A stretch of DNA of 64,000 nt from Plutella xylostella (Eukaryota > Arthropoda > Insecta > Lepidoptera > Plutellidae): contig NC_064006.1 in assembly GCF_932276165.1 (NCBI RefSeq), positions 1,178,001-1,242,000 on the forward strand. Direction: 5' to 3'. Below, one piece after another: positions 12,047 to 22,800 of this stretch (position 1 is the stretch's first letter; each line of letters starts with the position of its first letter). The notes under the pieces are model-generated. The model worked only from the letters and a program-made list of their open reading frames with translations. It was not told the DNA's origin and ran no database searches. A program made the position numbers and the translations under genes.

Positions 12047-12596
12047 ACTTTTTCCTGAGCAAAAAAAAACTGTAATAAAATATCGATGTGTGATACTATC
12101 ACTTTTCTCCTGTAGTAATTACATAATGGGATAACCAACACGTGCTTCAGTGCAAAAAAACATTATGAAATACACAATGAAATAAAAGTTACAGTTGATT
12201 TGATTTAATGAAATTCATTCAAGACTGCCCCCCTCTCCCCTACTAATTTCTTCTCTTAACATAAACCTCCCCAAAAAGTGGCATTTTATAATTAGTAAAT
12301 ATTTGAAACATTTCTCGTTTTGATTTTTTCTGCTAAAGTATCGTGATACTTTTGTCCGTTTTCTATACTATAATAGTGTGGCCACTTTTTTAGATTGCCA
12401 CGCCCTCAATTATTCTCTACTCTTTTATGTTCAGCTATATATTTATACTCGGGTCTTGGGTGTTGATATTTATATTTAATATGTATCAATCTATGTATTT
12501 GTGTAGATATATCAGCTGTCCGATACCCATAACACAGGCTCTGCCAAGCATGGGGTTGGATGGCCGTGAGTGAGATGTCCCCACATAAAAAAGGAG

Positions 12597-12991
12597 GCTA
12601 TCGCAAGTGCCCAAAAGTTTGTATATCTTTTGCAGATAAATGTCGATCATGTTTTCAATAAAAACCTGCCATGCCTAACCCAATACGTAACAGACAAAAA
12701 ACTAGCAATATTTTGATGGATGAAAACATAAATGTTGTTAAAGGATTATTTTTCATCAGGTTACCTAGTCGTAATTGGACGGTCAATGGGAATTTTGTAT
12801 CAAACGTTCCGCGCCGGTCCACTAGGAATCACTCAAAACATGATTTTAAATTCTTTTTGGACGATTCGCACCACCGGAAATTCTAGTTTCATTTTCAACG
12901 TTGGATTATTAAAACAGAAAAAAGTACATCAGGTTATTTTAAATTGTTTCAACACTTCGTTATAAGTTCTAATGTCATTCCACGCAATTTT
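12597..12991. other. intergenic stretch with two overlapping short frames
   Basis: Two overlapping frames of about 70-77 codons lie at 12671-12965, with no recognisable motif. I do not call a gene. Confidence 0.3.
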
Positions 12992-13145
12992 AAAGTCAGT
13001 CTGTTTTTTAATCTCAGATACTAAATTGACAGATTCTGAAAGGTTCAGCCAATAGAACGATACGTCACTTAATCGCGGGTCAATCGAATGATGAACCGTT
13101 CAGAGTCTGTCAATTTAGTATCTGAGATTAAAAAAACAGACTTTA
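12992..13145. mobile_element. MITE with ~45-bp terminal inverted repeats
   Basis: CTGTTTTTTAATCTCAGATA, CTAAATTGACAGATTCTGAA on the left pairs with the reverse complement of 13097-13145 almost base for base. A ~50-bp centre separates the arms. Non-coding. Confidence 0.7.
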
Positions 13146-13340
13146 GCTCAGTTTGAAATAGGTTTCTAGGGCACGAAATATTTTCCGCGTGACCTAAAAA
13201 TGCATCATCAAGATTTATTAAACCCTCCGCCTCCTAATGACATCTGGAAATAACGCATTTGTTCCCGCCGTGCGTGCCGGGGGCTAACTCCAGCTTTACG
13301 AATAGGAAATTTCCAACATTGAATAATAAATCCTAACTAA

Positions 13341-13518
13341 TCCTAACTAATATTATAAATGCGAAAGTAAATGTGTCTGTCTGTCTGTTACTCTTTCACG
13401 CCAAAACTACTGAACGGATTTGAATGAAATTTGGTATACCTACATATGGAATAGATAGACCCTAAGAAAGAACATAAGTTACTTTTTATTCCGGAATTCC
13501 CACGGGAAAACTTTTTAC
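13341..13518 (+). mobile_element. Helitron-like short repeat, copy 4, 3' truncated
   Basis: Starts TCCTAACTAATATTATAA (the first 10 bases are repeated just before it, at 13331) and stops after GGGAAAACTTTTTA, losing the GCGAAGCGAAGC hairpin and CTAG end. Confidence 0.55.
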
Positions 13519-13559
13519 GCGGGTTGAATAATAAGTTGTTGAATAATAAGTTGTACTCA

Positions 13560-13640
13560 TTCAAATACGGCGATACGGCTCGCGATCTGTCACGTGAGTA
13601 CAAATGTACAGCGAAAAGCGGGTGACTTGCTTGCGAGTCA
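13560..13640 (+). repeat. dispersed repeat (TACGGCTCGCGA... type)
   Basis: GATACGGCTCGCGATCTGTC followed by GTGAGTACAAATGTACAGCG also occurs, diverged, at about 49870-49935 (- strand) and 57155-57235 (+). It is probably a SINE or LINE tail. Confidence 0.45.
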
Positions 13641-13646
13641 AAAAGA

Positions 13647-13722
13647 TTAAAGAAAGAAAGAAAGAAAGAAAAAAAGAAAGAAAAAAAGAAAGAAAGAAAG
13701 AAAGAAAGCAAGAAAGAAAGAA
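13647..13722. repeat. GAAA microsatellite
   Basis: A run of AAAG/GAAA units with a few interruptions. The phenylalanine/serine-rich frame on the opposite strand is an artefact of this repeat. Confidence 0.9.
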
Positions 13723-14000
13723 ATAGTTTATTCGCCTTCAAGAATACTCAACATGGAAAAACACATAACAATACAAATTAGGTAGGTACACAATAAACAA
13801 TATGTTATGGTTGCCAATCTCCATTATAATGCCTATTAGAAAGGCTGCGACGGAAATTAAAGTAAATTCTAGATTCTAGGGACTAGGTCCTTAGTGCTAG
13901 GTTCTAAAATAGGCATTATGAACATTATTTTTGTACTTTTACTTTTTCGAAACTACGCTTTAATGTTGAGAACGCATGACGTCGTAATACAATAGAATAA

Positions 14001-14208
14001 TTCGACTTACAAAATATTGACACCAAATTACCCATAAAAAATAATATTACAATTTGATCAAAATATTTACGTTTTGAGTTGGTAGTATTCTGGTGCACTG
14101 TTTAATTAACTTTAATATTGCAGACGGGGTCATTAAGCTAGCCTTTTCCGTTTAGGAGTAACTTGGTGCTATTGTCACTGGAACTTTTTCAATGCTCGTG
14201 AGTGTATA
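14001..14208 (+). mobile_element. MITE family A, copy
   Basis: The right end reads GGAACTTTTTCAATGCTCGT then GAGTGTAT. The left end carries the complementary but eroded GACTTACAAAATATTGACAC. The internal block GCAGACGGGGTCATTAAGCT and CCGTTTAGGAGTAACTTGGT is shared with the other copies. Confidence 0.6.
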
Positions 14209-14410
14209 TTGCGTTTCAAGAGTAGGGGGGCTTATCGCCACGTCACAGTGACCCTCGCGTGTCTCCTCATGATGGTCCTTTGACACGACCATCACTAAGA
14301 TAAGTGGTTAATTTCCTTCGGTTTATCCGGACGGGAAGTATTATGGCGCCATTTGTATGTTTGGGTTTGTTTGATGGGAGTGTCTTGTTCAGGATGTGCG
14401 GTGTATACTT

Positions 14411-14603
14411 ATACTCACGAGCAATGAAGAAGTTCCACTTACTTACCAAATGTTCACAGTCGACATCAGCAGACCACAATAAAAAATAATACTTATACGT
14501 TTTTAGTTGGTAGTATTCTGATGCGTTGTTAAATGTGCTTAAATTTGCAGACGGCGTCATTGACGGCGGCTAGCCTTTTCGGTTTAGGAGTATAATTTGG
14601 TGT
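14411..14603 (+). mobile_element. MITE family A, copy with intact left TIR
   Basis: Begins ATACTCACGAGCAATGAAGA and AGTTCCACTTAC, the inverted terminal repeat of the family. The right end is lost after GGTTTAGGAGTATAATTTGG. Confidence 0.6.
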
Positions 14604-15140
14604 CTTTCTCACATCAATGTTCATATGGAATTAATAAATATTCATTTATCGTTTCCTCCTTTTCATAAACCGGTGTTGAAGTTAACGATATATTTCAGTC
14701 TAGCAACCGAAGCAAGTTTTAATAAGAAAACTGCATTTTTACAATGAACCTAAAACAATTTAAAGTAAACAAACTACATAATTAGTATGTAAAGTGCCTC
14801 TTTAAACCGACACTAGATGGCGTGAGGGTTCACTAATGTGCAATTTCCGCTTAAGGCCGCTCGCTTGGCTATCCGAACCTTCTAAGAAGAAAATTCTTAC
14901 ATTTTACTTTATTTTCTGCTGTAAATCTTGCAGTTTTGCTTGGAATGGCTTACTGTACGGAACAGTGGAAAATCTTATTATTTTTAAGGTACTACTAGTA
15001 CCTACTTATGTAAGTATTTAATTTTGCAATGCACAAATGAAAAAGATTTTGGATAGGAATAAAATAGCTCCAAAATAATAGAATATAAAGTTATCAACTT
15101 TCTTAGCATTATATGCTAGCTTAGAATTTCTTAGCTTAGG
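14604..15140. other. gene-free stretch
   Basis: No exon, RNA gene or clear repeat seen. Only a 61-codon chance frame lies at 14836. Confidence 0.4.
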
Positions 15141-15360
15141 TATATATTTATTTATTTATTTAATTCTTTATTGCACAGATATAAAATAAATGTACAAAAG
15201 GTGGGCTTAATGCTAAGAGCATTTTCTACCAGCCAACCTACAGGAGGTACAGGAAAACTGGTACAAAGATGTGCAAAAAAAAAAACCAAAAAAAAAAACA
15301 TGAAAGATGAAAGAACTAAAAACACGTCACTTAATATTTATCTAAATATATATAATAACA

Positions 15361-16373
15361 GGGTACACTACATAATTCCGAATTACTTTTTTACGAATAT
15401 GAAAATAACGATTTTTATTATTACGAATTTCAAAGTTCCGAATAATTCACAATCCCGAATTTCAAGTTTCCGAATAATGACAATCACGAATAGTTGATAA
15501 AACGAAATTTCAAACAACAGATTTATTAAAATGACGAAAGTCAAATTTCCGAATATTATAATTTCGATGTTTTAAATGTACGATTTTGTATTATATCGAA
15601 TTGTTAAAATTACGAATCCCGAAGTTTTAATATTCCGAAAATACAAATCGCCAAATGTAATTTAGTTGACAAGAAATAAGTAGTTATCTATTATACATGT
15701 ATTTTTAAGCTATATTATGTGAAACGCTCCGCTCCGCTTCGCTGCGCTCCGCTTCGTTTTTCAATATCTATGTGCACCTAACACGCTCCTCCTCGCTTTG
15801 CTCGTCGTCGCACCTATCTTTAGGTTTAGGTCCCAAGGTTTTTAAGGTTAAACACAGTAAAAATCCGAGCAATTGTATTGCTTTCTTGTGTTACTTAACA
15901 AATACTACAAATAGTTTTCTATTTAACAATTGTTTTGCTCTATATTTGAAACGCTCCGCTCTGCTTCGCTGCGCTCCGCTTTCTTTTTCGATATCTATGT
16001 GCACCTAACACGCTCCTCCTCGCTTTGCTCGTCGTCGCACCTATCTTTTGGTTTTGGTTCTAAGGTTTAAAAAACGTTTAGGTTTTTTTTGACAAAATCA
16101 CAAATTATCATATTTCCGATCGGGATTTGAATTTTTCGTGATTATAATAAATCGGTATTTTATTTTTCGTATATTAAAGTAATCGTATTTTTTTACGTTC
16201 GTATATTTAACAATCGTAATAACAAATCTTCGTGATTATAATATTCGAAATTATAATTTTCGTGATTTTTATAATTCGGTATTTAATAAAATCGGTATTG
16301 GAATATTTCGTAAATTACATATTCGGTGTTATCAAATTCGGAAAAACGTTTTTCGGAATATTTGGGTGTTCCC
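15361..16373. mobile_element. 1013-bp foldback (MULE/FB-like) element with perfect 9-bp target duplication
   Basis: The perfect 9-bp direct repeat ATAATAACA flanks the element (15352-15360 and 16374-16382). The ends are inverted: GGGTACACTACATAATTCCG at the left and, reverse-complemented, GGGAACACCCAAATATTCCG at the right. The left arm (about 15375-15660) carries about 17 CGAA/CGAT motifs. The right arm (about 16110-16370) carries a comparable number of inverted TTCG/TCGT motifs. The centre holds two ~120-bp direct copies of a GC-rich block. A 9-bp duplication with repeat-filled inverted arms is known for FB/Mutator-like elements (family knowledge). No transposase is encoded. Confidence 0.75.
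15720..16072 (+). repeat. two direct copies of a GC-rich block in the foldback centre
   Basis: Copy 1 is 15720-15841 and copy 2 is 15948-16072. Both start GAAACGCTCCGCTC and share CTATGTGCACCTAACACGCT and TTGCTCGTCGTCGCACCTAT. They are about 90% alike by eye. Confidence 0.8.
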
Positions 16374-16498
16374 ATAATAACAATACATTCTAATACTTAT
16401 ATAAATTTATACAAAGGATACATAACTATAATAGGTATACATATAATATATAAAAATACAAAATAATAATATAATATCCAGACAGGTACACGAAAATG

Positions 16499-17185
16499 CT
16501 ATCTAATTAATTGGCGGAGATAGTGAGCGCGGGTTAGTCGCTTGAAGATGTGGCGAGAAGGGGCTTTTCTAATGTTCTCGGGAAGATTATTCCATAGGCG
16601 AACGGCGGTGACAGCGAAAGAGTTAGACATGAAACCGGAATGGAAAGAGGGCAATGCTAAAAGATTGTTATGGGAGGATCGGAGATGACGAGTGTGAGTG
16701 TCAGAAAGAAAATCAAACATGGATTTAAGGTAGGGGGGAGTATTTGGCTCGTGGAGAACGGAAAAAAGGAGACATAGGATACGTAAATTCCTACGATCAC
16801 GAATGGGGAGCCATTTTAGCTGTGAACGGTACTGAGAAACGTGATCATATTTACGTAGCCCAAAAACGAAACGGATACAGGTATTCAATAAGCGTTCAAG
16901 CTTATTGAGTAACACCTCGGTCAGATTCAAGTAACACACATCCGCATAGTCTAAGATAGGTAGAAGCAAAGAGTTTACTAAGGCTAGTTTGGTGTGTTGT
17001 GGAAGAAAGTTTTTAAGGCGAAGCATAGAGTGGAGGGAAGCGTAGATTTTGCGGGACACTTTGTCTAACTGTTGCTCCCAACTTAAGTGCTCATCTATGA
17101 TCAGACCAAGATCATTGACAGTTGGAGAGAATGGTATCACACGACCGTCAAATTGAACTGGTGGAACAGTGGTGTAGTCCAGACA
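16499..17185 (-). pseudogene. C-terminal fragment of CR1-like reverse transcriptase
   Basis: The open frame on the - strand begins without a true start (a GTG lies inside the fragment at 17140) and runs to a stop at 16499. It encodes only the post-catalytic thumb and C-terminal region, with the family signatures ILDYADVCYLNLTEVLLNKL and FGLRKYDHVS. It parallels residues 100-300 of the frame at 17479-18405, at about half identity by eye, so the two elements are related but distinct. No catalytic residues remain. Confidence 0.7.
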
Positions 17186-17478
17186 GGATATTATTATTAT
17201 TAAACTCTTTATTGAACAAAATAAATTGTTACAAAGGCGAACTTAATGCTAGCAGCATTCTCTACCAGTTAACCTTTGGTGATGTTGAAAAAGTGATTGG
17301 TAGTGCTTACGATAGAAGATGGTCTAAATTGAGTACCTAACCAAAATATTAATATAACTATACCTATACAATATAAGTAAATAATTATATACATGATACA
17401 TACATACATACATTACATACATACACATATACATACATAAACTTAAAATTACTATCATCATCATCGCATAGATAGGGA

Positions 17479-18333
17479 TCAGTTAAGCTGAATGTTCTGC
17501 TCTTGGAGGTAGTGGAGACGAACTTTAGATTTAAAAAGATCTATAGACTTAGTTTGCCTTATATCCAGTGGTAACTTGTTCCACAAGCGAACCGCTGTCA
17601 CAGTGAAAGAATCAGAATACCCTGCCGCATTATGCTCTGGGGTACGAAAGAGAAGATTGCGACTTGACCGTTGAGGACGGTCAGAAAAGTCGAAGAACGT
17701 GAAGCGTTCTGTTAGGTAGGATGGGGCACAAGAATTATAGACTATACTATGAACGAGGGATAAAATATGAGCATTCCTTCGGTGACGGATATTGAGCCAC
17801 TTGAGTTTGTTACGAAGATCAGAGACATGATCATACTTACGCAGGCCAAAAATATAGCGAATGCATAAGTTGAGCAGACGGTCGAGTTTATCAAGTAGCT
17901 CTTCGGTGAGATCAGGGTAGCACACATCTGCATAATCAATAATTGGGAGCAACAATGAGTTGACTAGCGTAACTTTGGTAGAGTACGGCAGGAAGTTCTG
18001 TAGGCGTTTAAGTCCATGCATGGATGCATAGATCTTACGGCTGACCTCAGAAACCTGCAGCTCCCAAGACAAATTGCTCTGTATGTGGAGACCAAGATTT
18101 TTCACATTGTCACAATATGACAAGCTAATTCCATCGAACACGACAGGTGGTAATGGACCAAGTCTGGCCAGGTGAAACCTGCTGCCCACAAACATAACTT
18201 GCGTCTTTGAGGGATTAACAAGGAGACCATAATGAGCTGTCCAAGTTTTGACTGCTTCGAGATCGGCACTCATCTTGTTAATAGCCTCTAGGACGTCATC
18301 GGGACCACATGAAACATACAACTGAAGGATAGT
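17479..18333 (-). pseudogene. CR1-like reverse transcriptase C-terminus, downstream half
   Basis: The frame starts at the chimeric junction with LQLYVSCGPDDVLEAINKM, i.e. just after where YADD should be. It repeats the post-YADD block (NPSKTQVMFVGSRF) already present upstream in another sequence version. It then continues through NVKNLGLHIQSNLSWELQV, SRKIYASMHGLKRLQNFLP and FGLRKYDHVS to VTAVRLWNKLPLDIRQTKS and a stop. The intact length downstream of the junction suggests the chimera formed during or shortly before insertion. Confidence 0.7.
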
Positions 18334-19055
18334 AGTCTTGAACTTCCTACAATTATTGACTGGCACTTTTTGGGGTTGACGGAAATGCCAAAATACTGCG
18401 ACCACCGTAGTATCTCAGCGAGATCACCGTTCACCGCCGCAATGCCAGCATCTAGATCGTCAATTTTAGCATGGCTGTAAATCTGCAAGTCATCAGCATA
18501 CAAGTGGTAGGAGCAATGAAGGTTACATGTGACGAAATTTATAAAAGTTGAAAAAAGTAAGGGGGAGAGAATGCCGCCTTGAGGTACACCAGCAGTCAGG
18601 TCAGCCCAGTCTGATACAACAGAAGGCCCGTTACGAATTGCCTGCTGGCGGCCTCGAAGATAGGAGGAGAACCAGCTAACAGCAGGTACGGAGATCTTGT
18701 GGCATTCAAGTGCGGCAAGTAACAGGTCGTGGTCGACTGCGTTAAACGCATTACTAAAGTCGACCAACACCAGAACTGTCACCCGCCGATCCTCCATGGC
18801 ACATCTGATATCTTCTGTCACTTTAAGCAAAGCCGTGGTCGTACTGTGTCCCGAACGGAACCCAGACTGGAAACGATTGAGGAGACGGCCTTTGGTAAGA
18901 AATGCAGTCATTTGGCGATGTACAACAGATTCAAGTACTTTTGACAGGAAGGGTAATATGGAAATAGGACGATACTCGTTGGGAGCGGAGGGGGCTGGAA
19001 CTTTAGGGAGAGGAAGGACGTAAGCTTTAAGCCAAAGTTTAATATTCAGTCTCAA
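18333..19055 (-). pseudogene. CR1-like reverse transcriptase core, upstream half
   Basis: Conceptual product of about 240 residues: NEYRPISILPFLSKVLE (RT motif 0-1), FRSGHSTTTALLKV, LVDFSNAFNAVDHDLLL (first catalytic Asp), AGVPQGGILSPLLFSTFIN, and YADDLQIY (catalytic Asp pair). After the post-YADD block ending NPKKCQSIIVGSSRL the frame crosses the chimeric junction and ends out of frame. The ATG at 19055 lies in flanking or eroded sequence and is not a real start. Confidence 0.7.
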
Positions 19056-19715
19056 GATGTTATTGGTCCGATAAAAGGTATCTCGAGCAATTTTAAATTT
19101 ATTTAAATTTTAAATATAAATTTTAAATTTTTTATAGGTATCATTATTTTAAATTCGTTGTTTCAGAATTCCTTTAACATCAGCCCAAAATATCTAATAA
19201 CTAATAAGCAAGAACTCAGAATAAAATCAACGCAATCCTCAAACATTCTTTACCAGCAATCACAACTTTTTACACCACCTAAAACCACCGTGAATAGAAC
19301 GGGCATCGCCAAAAACAAAGACAAGTGCCTATGAAAAAAAAACCTGGGTCCGTTCCATTACATTCCCATTAAACGGGCGGCACGAAATGGAATACAAAAG
19401 AAAGTTTTACCCGTTAATTGTACTCACTAATGCCTACATAACGAGACTGTTCCGTACAAAGTTAGATTGCTATTCAATGCTAGTTTAAATATTGTTTGCT
19501 TAGCTTCCGGTCTATGCGAGCCTGGTACAACGTTTGGAGTTCTTGTTACGTATTCGCTGTAAAAAAAACACTCGTATACTGAACTACTCCAATACATAAG
19601 CCCTCAGTTAGTACCTAGTAAATTTTGAATTCTACTTATAATATTCTGTGAGAGGAAAATTTCCTGTACGTGGCTTTTTGCTTTTTCATGTAAAATTTTG
19701 TGCATATCCCCTTAT
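19056..19715. other. gene-free stretch
   Basis: Low-complexity AAATTT-rich DNA at 19090-19160, then unassigned sequence. No exon seen. Confidence 0.4.
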
Positions 19716-19839
19716 TGGGTGTTGTTAAATTTACTATGTATCTATATATATATAAATAACACATAACACAGGTTCTGCCTAGCTTGGGGTCGGATGTATG
19801 TCGGCCGTATGTGAGATGTCCCCACATATTATTATTATT
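19716..19839 (+). mobile_element. SINE family 1, 3' fragment
   Basis: Carries the body pieces GGGTGTTG ... GCCTAGCTTGGGGTCGGATG ... GAGATGTCCCCACAT and an ATT tail. The tRNA-like head is missing. Confidence 0.6.
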
Positions 19840-22800
19840 TCGTCGCAGTCGTAGAACAATGACGGATCTGCAAAACAGCAACTTTACAGGAGAGCCAGTT
19901 AAAGTTTTTAAACAACGTTTTGTTCGATAAAATGAAAATGGCTGAAGCAATTCATTTGAAATTTGGTCACATTATTATACGAATGGACTTTTGCAATATA
20001 GGCTATATAATTAGTCTGTAATAAGTCTAGTTTTCCTGAAAAATCAGATAGGTCATTGTTCTATGTATCCTACTATGTCGCATTATATGATACGTCGTTT
20101 TTTTCGGACTTTTATTGCGTATATAATGGCGTATTATACTTTTCGTCGTTGTTTTAGGTAATATATGGAAAAATTCAAAGACGGATCTTTAAATAACCTA
20201 TTTAGGAGGGTGCTGATTGTGCTATATAATTTTTTGTTTAGGTCCTACTTTTTTTTACAAAATACAAATATTTTATAAAATGTTTTTTGAAGACCCCATT
20301 GTGTCCCAGCATCAGTCAATAATCATCCAATGCTAAACATAGGCCTCTCCCAAGGAGCGCCACAACACTCGGTCCTCGGCCTTCCTCATCCCGCTACTAC
20401 TGGCTTCCAGCCTACGGTTGTCCTTGTTTGTGACTCGAGAATTCGTCCACCCCAACGGTTATCGGTTCTTTGGCAGATGTAGCCAGCTCACTGCCACTTC
20501 AACTTGCACATTTTGACATCTATGTCGGTAACCTTAATCCTCTGACGGATACCCTCATTTCTGATACGATCCATCAGAGAAACCCCAAGCATAGCACGCT
20601 GAGTGACTTTAAATAGGTGGACCAGTACTACCGTCAGTGCCCACCTATCTGTCCCATACGTCATCACTAGCAAGATGCACTGGTTGGAGAAGACTTTTGT
20701 CTTCAGGCTCTGATGATAAAAGTCTTCTTCTCTGATCAGGGATGGCCGAGGAGAATATATGACGGAGTTTCCCAACTCAATTGTGACCCACTGCTGGGCA
20801 AATGTCTCTTCCTGGGTCTTCCAGCTATCCTTGTCCATGGCCTTCTCATTCCAGTTCCTATTAAACACGTCTAGGTCATCCCGCCATCTTCTTCTGGGTC
20901 TGCCCCTGTGCCGGCGGCCGTTATCGGCTACCCATTTGGTGGCATTTTTACCCTACGGATAGGTATGGCTGCATACGACAGACGTGCGCCGCCTAGCCTC
21001 ACTTCAGTTTAGCGGTCTTAGCACCACGACGAAGGACGCTATCTCGCCCAAATAAATTACTCATTGAATATTGTACTTCCTGCCTATCTACCTCAACCCT
21101 ACGTTTCATGCTGTTGGTCATGTCTGTTGTCTTCAAACGGTTCATCTTTAGTCCAACTTCAAGGCTTGTCGTGGATAGCTCTCGCAACATTTGTTGGAGC
21201 TCGGGCGTTGAGTGGGAGACTAGGGCAATATCGTCCGCAAAACTAAGGTTTGACTATTTTTTTACTTCCGACATTGATGTCCTTGTCCTCCCAGGACTGT
21301 GTCAACTTCTTGAAGACCTCTTTGAGGAATATTGTAAAGCGTGTACAGCGTGGGTCGCCTTGCATGACACCCTTTTCAATCGGAAACGTTGGACCAGTAC
21401 CAGGTTTTTCCAATTTTACGTTAGCTGAGCTGTTTATGTACCAACGAGTTCGACGATGTAGGTTGGATGAATTTTGTGGTGTTAAGGGCGGAAAGTATTG
21501 CTTGGTGGTAGATAGATACTGTCGAAACCTCTGGTATAGTCAATAAATGCAAGGTAAAGTGGTGTGTTAAACTCAATTAACTTTTCAATAATCTGAATGT
21601 GCGTGTATTATATGGCTCGTGGTAAAATAACTTGGTCGAAAACTGGCTTGTTCTGGTGGTTGATGTTAGTTCAGCAGATAACAGATGCGATTGTGAATTA
21701 TTTATACATGTGTGATGTCAAGCTAACGTGTCTATAGTTTCCGAGGTAGGATTTCACACCCTTTTTATGGAGAAGTCAGTATAATGTGAGAATTACAACA
21801 TAATTTACGGAGATTTTTTCCTGAAATTAATACATGAATAAAGTGGGCTCAGCTATTTTTAAGAGGAAAAGCCCCAGTATAAATCGAATGCTGGTGATTG
21901 TGAAACCGCTGAGGGAAATGATCATCGCCAAGCAGTTCGAGATGATCCTTACATAGCTACGGATAAGATGATACCAATTTCCTTAATTATTTACTGCCCC
22001 TGGTAGCTGTTAATACAGAAATTTAATGTTTGATGTGGATTCTGCGACTGACTTTGGTTTGTATGTTAGGTAACTCATGCGAATGGCTGGAAAAACATAA
22101 TTCCAAACCTACCCGCATGGTACCGTGCTCCCATCGTCACCTGCCTCTGGCGGTTAAGGTGATGAACAAAAAAGTACTTACTTACATAATTTTACATTGT
22201 TTTTTAGCACATAGTTTTAAAAACATAATAAATTAGCTAAAATATACTGAAAAATCACAAATTTATTTATTTTCCATTGAAAATACGTAATATTATGAAA
22301 GAACAACGACGTATCCTAAAATAATCCCAAAGAATAACGACGGTTATCTACACACGACTACCACTTATCCATAGAATAATGACGGTTTATACAAAACACC
22401 AATAGTTAGGTCATAGAACATAGTCGCATTTGAAATACCGTCACTAAATTGAACAAACAAACAATATTGCTTTTTTAAAACACCGTAACTAATTATTAAC
22501 TTCTCAATGATTTAAGCGAAAACTAGAGTTTTTATTTAATTAAAACAAAGTCCCAAGTTTGACGACGGATTTAAGAGACCGTCTTTGTTCTATGGGAGAA
22601 GTATAAAAAATATATTTACTTGGAAAACAGAACTTTTTAAATAATAATTATAGCAAAAAAACATTTTAAGTACTCATTACGTGTTCCATGTGCTCCTACA
22701 TAGAACACTGACAGAACAAACAAACCGTCTCGCGGGAGCGGGTCGCGGGGGGTGAGGGTGACCGCAGAACATCGACGGGACGTCACAAGCGTCCATGTAC

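Larger units (their letters stand above)
11255..12435 (+). mobile_element. 1.2-kb TIR DNA transposon inserted in a SINE
   Basis: The left end TATAGCTGAACACAAAAGAG and the right end, reverse-complemented, TATAGCTGAACATAAAAGAG continue to pair for about 31 bases with two mismatches. The flanks are TA-rich (TATA on both sides), consistent with a TA target. The interior holds a two-exon coding remnant that looks like the N-terminus of a transposase. The rest of the transposase is missing, so the copy is an internally deleted, non-autonomous derivative. Assignment to the Tc1/mariner-related (IS630) group is inferred from the TA flanks and the helix-turn-helix-like product. Confidence 0.65.
11157..12596 (+). 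mobile_element. tRNA-derived SINE (family 1) split by a DNA transposon
   Basis: The tRNA-like head (GTAGTGGTTAGTGGCCCTGA, GGTTCGATTCC) is at 11157-11254. The matching body (CTCGGGTCTTGGGTGTTGAT ... GATGTCCCCACAT) resumes at 12436. The two halves, separated by 1.2 kb, rebuild one SINE of the same family as 24443-24704. Confidence 0.75.
15141..17188 (-). mobile_element. 5'-truncated CR1-like LINE, interrupted by a foldback element
   Basis: On the - strand the coding part 17185-16499 encodes the last ~225 residues of a CR1-like reverse transcriptase polyprotein: VNDLGLIIDEHLSWEQQL, SRKIYASLHSMLRLKNFLP, FGLRKYDHVS, and AVRLWNNLPENIRKAPS before the stop. The 3' UTR continues through 16383, is broken by the foldback element 15361-16373, and resumes to a TTTA-type tail at 15141-15165. 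Catalytic RT motifs are absent, so the copy is dead. Its 5' end abuts the 3' tail of the next element at 17189. Confidence 0.75.
17189..19055 (-). mobile_element. 5'-truncated, internally chimeric CR1-like LINE
   Basis: A - strand non-LTR element with a 3' tail of ATT units at 17189-17203 and a 3' UTR of GT/AC-rich DNA (TACATACATACATACAT at 17397-17412). The coding sequence is in two overlapping frames. The upstream frame holds the RT core, the downstream frame the C-terminus. A homologous block is present in both, one version from each parent copy, so the element is a chimera joined near 18328-18340. The endonuclease is lost and the 5' end fades at about 19030-19055. Confidence 0.75.

Noticed and set aside
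12671..12965. Small gene from two overlapping ~75-codon frames
   Set aside because: Neither frame shows a motif, splice context or composition bias, and both overlap each other in different frames.
13647..13722. CRISPR-like or other regular arrays
   Set aside because: No repeat-spacer structure exists in the window. The regular repeats are microsatellites, MITEs or LTRs, and the sequence is eukaryotic.
13388..13741. 117-codon frame with phenylalanine/serine runs on the - strand
   Set aside because: It is the translation of a GAAA microsatellite and part of a Helitron-like repeat.
19055..19055. Start codon of a 255-residue reverse transcriptase
   Set aside because: The ATG lies upstream of the first family-like residues (LKAYVLPLPK), in eroded or flanking DNA. 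The element is 5' truncated.
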